Shown here: piece by piece, positions 58,832-64,000 of the stretch
How the letters are laid out: every line of letters begins with the position of its first letter
Position numbering within the stretch: the first letter of the stretch is position 1
NCBI GenBank assembly: GCA_965218935.1
Contig: CBDCMH010000007.1
Span: forward strand, 682,001 to 746,000
DNA length: 64,000 nucleotides
DNA from: JADFOI01 sp965218935
GTDB taxonomy: Bacteria > Acidobacteriota > UBA6911 > RPQK01 > JADFOI01
Reading direction: 5' to 3'
Translations under genes and position numbers: made by a program
Notes under the pieces: generated by a model
Database searches by the model: none
Seen by the model: only the letters and a program-made list of their open reading frames with translations
What the model was told of the DNA's origin: nothing

Positions 58832-58905
58832 TGGCTGGGGGACAGGGATTCGAACCCCGATCCCATGGTCCAGAGCCATGTGTGTTGCCCTTACACCATC
58901 CCCCA
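58832..58905 (-). tRNA. tRNA-Gln (anticodon CTG)
   Basis: On the minus strand: TGGGGGA (58905-58899) pairs with TCCCCCA, followed by discriminator G and an encoded CCA (58834-58832). The anticodon arm ATGG-CTCTGGA-CCAT shows CTG. GGTTCGAATCC forms the T-loop. It lies between the epimerase and atpC. Confidence 0.94.
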
Positions 58906-58981
58906 GCACTCTTCCAACCCGATCATAGCGCAAAGGAAGCGGTTTAGGGTAGAGGAACGGGGAGAGCCTCCGAACTTAACA

Positions 58982-59013
58982 CGGATTCGGCAGCTAGGTG
59001 CCTCCCACATTCC
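58982..59013. repeat. Dispersed element ending GGTGCCTCCCACATTCC (copy 2)
   Basis: CGGATTCGGCAGCTAGGTGC and onward; the final 17 bases equal those at 50880-50896. Situated between tRNA-Gln and atpC. Confidence 0.65.
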
Positions 59014-59030
59014 AGAAGTCACTCTTCGAC

Positions 59031-59441
59031 TTAAGGGGTGGTTTTCTCGGTCAGATCCAACCTGACCTCCGACTCACGCAGATCGAGTAGGGCCTGAGCG
59101 TAGTCCGTATCCGGGTCATCGGAACGCAATAGCTGTTCGGCTTGAATCTGACGGGCTTTTGCTTGCTCCACATCGATCTGATCAGGAGATTCAGCTGCTT
59201 CCGCCAATATGGAGACACGATCGGGAAGCACTTCTACAAAACCCCAACCGCAGAAGACCTTATATTCCTGAGATTCCTGGCGATAGGAGATGACTCCGAT
59301 CTGGAGTTCCGACAACAGAGGCGCATGTCCGGGTAAGATTCCGAGGTAGCCCTGAGAACCTGGCACGATGACTTCATCGACTTCCCCACTGAAAAGCAGG
59401 TGCTCAGGTGTGACAATCTCCAGTTCCATCTTCCCGGCCAA
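59031..59441 (-). CDS. atpC: ATP synthase F1 epsilon subunit
   Basis: Regulatory subunit of F1, 136 residues. N-terminal beta-sandwich is visible in LEIVTPEHLLFSGEVDEVIV and PGSQGYLGILPGHAPLLSEL, then two C-terminal helices that brake hydrolysis (DQIDVEQAKARQIQAEQLL). The frame opens with a TTG at 59441; ATG at 59429 is the other choice. Last gene of the ATP synthase run. Confidence 0.92.
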   Translation of the reverse strand: MAGKMELEIVTPEHLLFSGEVDEVIVPGSQGYLGILPGHAPLLSELQIGVISYRQESQEYKVFCGWGFVEVLPDRVSILAEAAESPDQIDVEQAKARQIQAEQLLRSDDPDTDYAQALLDLRESEVRLDLTEKTTP

Positions 59442-59479
59442 GTCTCCTCTCTTCCTCTCTTCTTTCTCTCCTTCTCCCT

Positions 59480-59510
59480 ACGAGCAGGGTGGGCAGCGCG
59501 CCCTGCTCGT
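59480..59510. repeat. Hairpin plus purine tract between atpD and atpC
   Basis: ACGAGCAGGG and CCCTGCTCGT form a perfect 10-bp stem around an 11-base loop, directly after the atpD stop. On the minus strand it is followed by AGGGAGAAGGAGAGAAAGAA, the same layout as at 25655 and 29210. It could tune the atpC level. Confidence 0.6.
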
Positions 59511-60924
59511 TACTGCTGCTTCATCTTCTCCGTCTTTTCCAGTACCTCCTCGATACCGCCCACCATGTAGAAAGCCTGTTCAGGAATTTCATCGTACTTG
59601 CCTTCAGCGACCTCCCTAAAACTACGGATAGTCTCCTGAATGGGTACGTACTTCCCAGCCATTCCCGTAAATTGCTCGGCAACAAAGAAGGGCTGAGAGA
59701 GAAATCTCTGAATCTTGCGGGCTCGGGAGACGGTCACCTTATCCTCCTCCGAAAGTTCATCGATCCTAAAATAGCGATAATATCCTGGAGGTCCTTATAC
59801 CGCTGCAGAATCCCCTGTACCTCTCGTGCCACGCTGTAATGATCCTCGCCGATGACGCGAGGATCCAGAATACGACTGGTGGAAGCCAGAGGATCCACGG
59901 CCGGATAAATGCCCTGCTCAGCAATGGACCTTTCCAGGTTGGTGGTGGCATCCAGATGAGCAAAGACGGTCGCAGGAGCGGGATCCGTGTAGTCGTCCGC
60001 GGGCACGTAAATGGCCTGAATCGATGTAATCGATCCCTTCTTCGTGGTGGTGATCCTCTCCTGAAGCTCACCCATCTCGAAGGCCAGATTGGGTTGATAT
60101 CCTACCGCCGAAGGCATGCGGCCTAACAAGGCAGATACTTCCGAACCCGCCTGGGTAAAGCGGAAGATATTGTCAATGAAGAGCAAAACATCCTGCCCCT
60201 CTTCATCCCGAAAATACTCGGCCGCTGTCAGACCGGTCAAGCCGACTCGCAGCCGAGCTCCGGGCGGTTCCGTCATCTGGCCATAGATAAGAGCAGCTTT
60301 ATCGATGACACCCGATTCCTTCATCTCCAACCAGAGGTCATTGCCCTCACGGGTGCGCTCCCCCACACCGGCGAAAACGGAAAAGCCTCCGTGCTGGGTG
60401 GCAATCCGGTTGATGAGTTCCATGATAATGACGGTCTTTCCAACCCCGGCACCTCCAAACAGACCAATCTTGCCGCCTCGAGAAAAGGGTTGGACCAGGT
60501 CAATGACCTTGATGCCCGTCTCCAGCATTTCCGTTTCCGTGCTCTGATCTTCCAGGGTTGGGGCAGGCCGATGAATCGGGTAGGTCTTTTTAGTTTTGAC
60601 CTCCCCTAACTGATCGACCGGTTGTCCCAGCACATTGAGGACACGCCCCAGGGTTTCGCGTCCGACCGGGACAGAGATGGGGGCACCCGTGTCGACGGCT
60701 TTCATGCCCCGAACCATCCCATCAGTGGGCTGCATGGCGATACACTTCACCGCATTGCCTCCCAGGTGTTGGGCCACCTCAAGGATGTTGTCGATGGGAA
60801 CCGATGTATCAAAACCCTCGGAGGTCACTCGGATGGCATTGTAAATCGCCGGCACATCACCTTCGAACTGGATGTCGATGACCGGCCCCATGACCTGGAC
60901 CACTTTTCCAACTAATTCCGCCAT
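59510..60924 (-). CDS. atpD: ATP synthase F1 beta subunit, apparent frameshift near C-terminus
   Basis: Catalytic subunit of F1. From ATG 60924 (MAELVGKVVQVMGPVIDIQF, preceded by AGGAG) it reads through Walker A GGAGVGKTVIIMEL and the DELSEED region's approach RYKDLQDIIAILG, then goes off as SMNFRRRIR-stop. One base is missing near 59764-59766: adding it restores IDELSEEDKVTVSRARKIQRF-type sequence, which is present in the next frame down to the true end at 59510 (EEVLEKTEKMKQQ). With that base the protein is about 471 residues, normal. Because F1 beta is essential, a consensus error is the likelier cause. Confidence 0.92.
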
Positions 60925-60952
60925 ATTCTCAACTCCTGTCCCTTGTTCTTCC

Positions 60953-61834
60953 TCACCGCTTCCCCTCCACCAGTGCTTCCGCGCCACCTACAATTTCGAT
61001 GATTTCGGTCGTAATCGAGGTCTGACGCATACGATTCATTTGTAGTGTCAGCCTTTCGATCATGTCCTTTGCGTTTCGGGTAGCCGCATCCATGGCCGTC
61101 ATCCTGGCCCCGTGCTCGGCGGCTTCGGACTCCAGCATGGCTCTAAATACTTGTGTTTTCACATGCCGTTCAAGCAGACGATCGAATAAGACGGACGGGG
61201 GTTGCTCGTAGATGTAATCAAGAAGAACTTTCTGCTGATCGTCGAAGTCCAGGCGTTGTATGGGCAGCAGTTTTTCGATGACGACTCTTTGCTGAACTAC
61301 TGATTTAAACTCATTGTACACCAGGTAAATCGCATCCAACTCCCCGCCCAGATAGTAATCGATGACGCTCCGCGAAATTTCCTGGGCGTACTTGAGATCA
61401 ACGCGGCTCATGATGTTGAGGTATTCATGCCGGATGGGCCAGGGACGGTGTCGAAACCAGTCCACTCCCTTTCGACCCACCAGCGTCAGGCTGATGCTTT
61501 CATTGATGTTTTCTTCCTGGATGTAGCGAGTAGCCGCCTTGATGATGTTTGCGCTGAAAGCACCACACAGTCCTCGATCGGATGTGACCACCACCAACAT
61601 CACCTTGTCGCCATCCCGTTCCACCAACAGAGGATGGAGTTCCGGATTGGCACGAGCAGCCAGGGAATTTAACACCGCCAGCATCCGATTCGCGTAGGGA
61701 CGGGCGGAAAACATCCGCTCTTGAGCCCGCCTCAACTTGGATGCTGCGACAAATTTCATGGCCCGAGTAATTTGCTGAATATTCTGCACTGATCGAACTC
61801 GTCGTCGAACGTCGCGAACATTTCCACCCGGCAT
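60953..61834 (-). CDS. atpG: ATP synthase F1 gamma subunit
   Basis: Central rotor shaft of F1, 293 residues, normal length. N-terminal helix RSVQNIQQITRAMKFVAASK, middle domain LVVVTSDRGLCGAFSANIIK and C-terminal helix DAATRNAKDMIERLTLQMNR then QTSITTEIIEIVGGAEAL are conserved family features. Lies between atpA and atpD; 28 bases separate it from the atpD start. Confidence 0.95.
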   Translation of the reverse strand: MPGGNVRDVRRRVRSVQNIQQITRAMKFVAASKLRRAQERMFSARPYANRMLAVLNSLAARANPELHPLLVERDGDKVMLVVVTSDRGLCGAFSANIIKAATRYIQEENINESISLTLVGRKGVDWFRHRPWPIRHEYLNIMSRVDLKYAQEISRSVIDYYLGGELDAIYLVYNEFKSVVQQRVVIEKLLPIQRLDFDDQQKVLLDYIYEQPPSVLFDRLLERHVKTQVFRAMLESEAAEHGARMTAMDAATRNAKDMIERLTLQMNRMRQTSITTEIIEIVGGAEALVEGKR

Positions 61835-61913
61835 GGCTAGTGTAAACTCCCGGTTTTTTCTTGACTAAAAAGAGGGGTTAAAGCCCGGATTATGCATCAT
61901 CCAGGCCAGGCTG

Positions 61914-63434
61914 CTAGGCCGCTCTTTCTTCTTCGAAGCGAGTCTTGAATTCTGTTATCGCTTCGTTTAGTCTCTTCCGCAATTCATCATCCAGCGCCTT
62001 CTTGTCCAGGATTTCCTTCAAGAGGTCTGACTTGTTCATTCTCATAAACTCGGAGAGACCCTTTTCAAATTCTGCGAGCTGGGGGACTTCAATACTGTCC
62101 AGAAACCCTTCGGTTGCCGCCAGGATCAGCACAATCTGCTGATCAACACCGATGGGCTCATATTGAACCTGCTTAAGAATTTCAGTCAGTCTTTCGCCTC
62201 GGGCCAACTGGTGTTGGGTAGCCTGGTCCAGATCGGAGCCGAACTGGGCAAAGGCGGCCAGGGCACGATACTGAGCCAATTCAAGCCTCAGCGTCCCTGC
62301 CACCTGCTTCATCGCTTTGATTTGGGCATTACCACCCACCCGGCTGACCGAGTTGCCCACATGAATGGCAGGTCGAATGCCTGAGTAGAAAAGATCGGAC
62401 TCCAGAAAGATCTGGCCATCGGTGATGGAAATGACATTGGTGGGGATATAGGCGGAAATGTCGCCTGCCTGGGTTTCGATCACCGGCAAAGCGGTCAGAC
62501 TGCCTCCACCCCGTTCGTCGCTCATCTTGGCGGCTCGCTCCAGGAGCCTACTGTGAAGGTAAAAGACATCACCCGGATAGGCCTCCCGGCCGGGCGGTCT
62601 TCTCAGCAGGAGAGATATTTCTCGATAGGAGGCAGCATGCTTGGACAGGTCGTCATAGATGATCAGCGCATGACGTTTGCTGTCGCGGAAGTACTCCCCC
62701 ATGGAACAACCGGCGTAAGGGGCCAAATACTGCATGGTGGCCGGATCAGAAGAAGCCGCCACCACCACGATGGTCTTTTCCAGGACACCATGGTCAGCAA
62801 GGGTCTTGACCACTCGCGCAACGGTAGAGCGCTTTTGGCCGATGGCCACATAAATACAAAACATGTCCGTGTCCCTTTGATTGATGATGGTATCGATGCC
62901 GATGGCACTTTTGCCCGTCTGGCGATCACCAATAATGAGTTCACGTTGTCCTCTGCCAACGGGGATCATGGCGTCGATGGCTTTGATGCCGGTCTGGACG
63001 GGCTCGCGAACCGGCTGCCGATCAACGACCCCCGGAGCCAGCCTTTCCACGGGAATGTACTCGTCTGTTTTCACCGGCCCTTTACCGTCAAGTGGCCGGC
63101 CCAGAGCGTCTACCACACGCCCCAGCAGGGCGTCCCCCACCGGCACTTGCATAATGCGCTTGGTGCGTTTCACCAGATCGCCTTCTTTGACCTCGTGAAA
63201 CTCACCGAAGAGAACCGCTCCTACGTTGTCTTCCTCAAGATTGAAGGCAAGACCATAGACATCGTGAGGAAACTCCAGAAGCTCCAGCGCCATGACCTTT
63301 TCCAACCCATGCACTCGAGCAATGCCGTCGCCGGCTGAGAGGACCGTGCCCACTTCGCTGACCACTACTCTCGTATCGTAATCCTTGATCTGTTCCTTGA
63401 TGATCTTGCTGATTTGGTCTGTTTTTAATGCCAT
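61914..63434 (-). CDS. atpA: ATP synthase F1 alpha subunit
   Basis: Non-catalytic nucleotide-binding subunit, 506 residues from ATG 63434 (MALKTDQISKIIKEQIKDYD). Walker A is GDRQTGKSAIGIDT, with ARVHGLEKVMALELLEFP and LLLRRPPGREAYPGDVFYLH as further signatures. The start is 14 bases after atpH. The frame is open further upstream into atpH but without conserved sequence. A half copy of the TTATGCAT repeat lies between this gene and atpG. Confidence 0.96.
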   Translation of the reverse strand: MALKTDQISKIIKEQIKDYDTRVVVSEVGTVLSAGDGIARVHGLEKVMALELLEFPHDVYGLAFNLEEDNVGAVLFGEFHEVKEGDLVKRTKRIMQVPVGDALLGRVVDALGRPLDGKGPVKTDEYIPVERLAPGVVDRQPVREPVQTGIKAIDAMIPVGRGQRELIIGDRQTGKSAIGIDTIINQRDTDMFCIYVAIGQKRSTVARVVKTLADHGVLEKTIVVVAASSDPATMQYLAPYAGCSMGEYFRDSKRHALIIYDDLSKHAASYREISLLLRRPPGREAYPGDVFYLHSRLLERAAKMSDERGGGSLTALPVIETQAGDISAYIPTNVISITDGQIFLESDLFYSGIRPAIHVGNSVSRVGGNAQIKAMKQVAGTLRLELAQYRALAAFAQFGSDLDQATQHQLARGERLTEILKQVQYEPIGVDQQIVLILAATEGFLDSIEVPQLAEFEKGLSEFMRMNKSDLLKEILDKKALDDELRKRLNEAITEFKTRFEEERAA

Positions 63435-63447
63435 GATTGTTAAGTCT

Positions 63448-63987
63448 CTACTTGCTGGATAGACGACGTCGAAACTCCTCCAGCTGGGTGTCAATTGATC
63501 CATCGTAAATGGTTGATCCGATTTGTAATTTCAATCCCCCAATTAACGATTCATCAACCTGATAATTGATCTTGACCTTCTTGTCCGTCAAAGTCGAAAT
63601 CGCTTTTTGAAGACGTTGATCTACGGCTTTGTCCACCTCCTCGCAGGCAAATACGTCGGCACGCAAAATGCCGTGAAGCCCGTCCAGGACACCCTCGTAG
63701 GCCTCGAGCACCTCTTGAAATTGAGGTAGGCGAGCGTGCTCGATTAAGACCAAGATAAAATTGGCCACAATCTGAGTCAGAGGAATCCTTCTAGCCAACT
63801 CCTCGACGATTTGTCGCTTCGCTGAAAACGGAATGGCCGGATGGGTGAGCGTCTGCATCAATTCCTTATGTGAACCCAATAACTCAAGAACACCCGACAG
63901 CTCCTCCAGTACCTGATCTTCCTGCTGCAACTCTCCGGCTACATCAGCCAGCGCTTGGGCAAACTTCAAAGGGACAAAGGAAACCAT
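63448..63987 (-). CDS. atpH: ATP synthase F1 delta subunit
   Basis: Stator subunit joining F1 to the b-subunits, 179 residues. The N-terminal helical domain (VPLKFAQALADVAGELQQED) and the C-terminal segment KVKINYQVDESLIGGLKLQI plus GSTIYDGSIDTQLEEFRRRL match the OSCP/delta family. The order delta-alpha-gamma-beta-epsilon is canonical; b and the Fo genes would lie beyond the right edge. Confidence 0.94.
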   Translation of the reverse strand: MVSFVPLKFAQALADVAGELQQEDQVLEELSGVLELLGSHKELMQTLTHPAIPFSAKRQIVEELARRIPLTQIVANFILVLIEHARLPQFQEVLEAYEGVLDGLHGILRADVFACEEVDKAVDQRLQKAISTLTDKKVKINYQVDESLIGGLKLQIGSTIYDGSIDTQLEEFRRRLSSK

Positions 63988-64000
63988 CTTCTAACCTCGG

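Noticed and set aside
58810..58866. An upstream extension of the TIGR01777 epimerase
   Set aside because: It would run into tRNA-Gln; the Rossmann motif starts right at ATG 58809.

Overview
The window reads as a contiguous piece of a Gram-negative chromosome from an uncultivated bacterium, most likely an acidobacterium. This placement is an inference. It rests on an outer-membrane lipopolysaccharide assembly protein and a lipid A-type acyltransferase, a tandem pair of Ser/Thr kinases fused to TolB/WD40-like propellers, a GldA/F/G-type ABC export operon with a DUF4340 protein, a PafBC-type WYL pair, and intergenic spaces filled with short repeats. No 16S or other marker gene is present to settle it. 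Base composition is moderately G+C rich, except for a small A+T-rich island near 3.5-3.8 kb.

Layout. 1-1.7 kb: start of an RND permease and its periplasmic adaptor. 1.7-6.1 kb: a scar zone with an IS3-family element (1985-3526), an IS1182-type element (4312-5764), a decayed PH-like gene, a truncated foreign serine hydrolase, a UBP zinc-finger protein and the tail of a tyrosine recombinase. 6.1-14.3 kb: AhpD-like protein, lptD, folK, two tandem lepB genes, lepA and hemW. 14.3-24.1 kb: a membrane-anchored hydrolase, an mgtC-type gene split by an IS1634-family element with a visible TTAG duplication, the ABC export operon and ispG. 24.2-33.5 kb: hypothetical proteins, a NUDIX hydrolase, a TonB-C-like protein, an esterase/methyltransferase pair, a membrane protein and an orphan NMT1-like protein. 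33.6-39 kb: the two kinases. 39-41.5 kb: a metallo-beta-lactamase/rhodanese gene between direct repeats, an IS481-type remnant and tRNA-Leu(GAG).

41.5-50.7 kb: secG, tpiA, gap, then a minus-strand run of thioesterase, egtD, senA-like, senB-like and acyltransferase genes, and a NodIJ-type ABC exporter. 51-58.8 kb: a sodium:solute symporter with a structured leader, a seven-iron ferredoxin, the WYL pair, a di-heme peroxidase divergent from sodC, a PEGA-like protein and a TIGR01777 epimerase. 58.8-64 kb: tRNA-Gln(CTG) and the F1 ATP synthase genes atpH-A-G-D-C.

The most interesting items are the egtD-senA-senB set, which suggests selenoneine and/or ergothioneine synthesis without a nearby senC; the structured RNA-like leader before the symporter; the kinase pair, whose catalytic halves are almost identical in DNA while the propellers have diverged; the repeat-bounded MBL-rhodanese gene beside tRNA-Leu; and several families of small dispersed intergenic repeats, some of which supply stop codons of genes. 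Two genes (atpD and a large hypothetical) carry single-base frameshifts that could be consensus errors.
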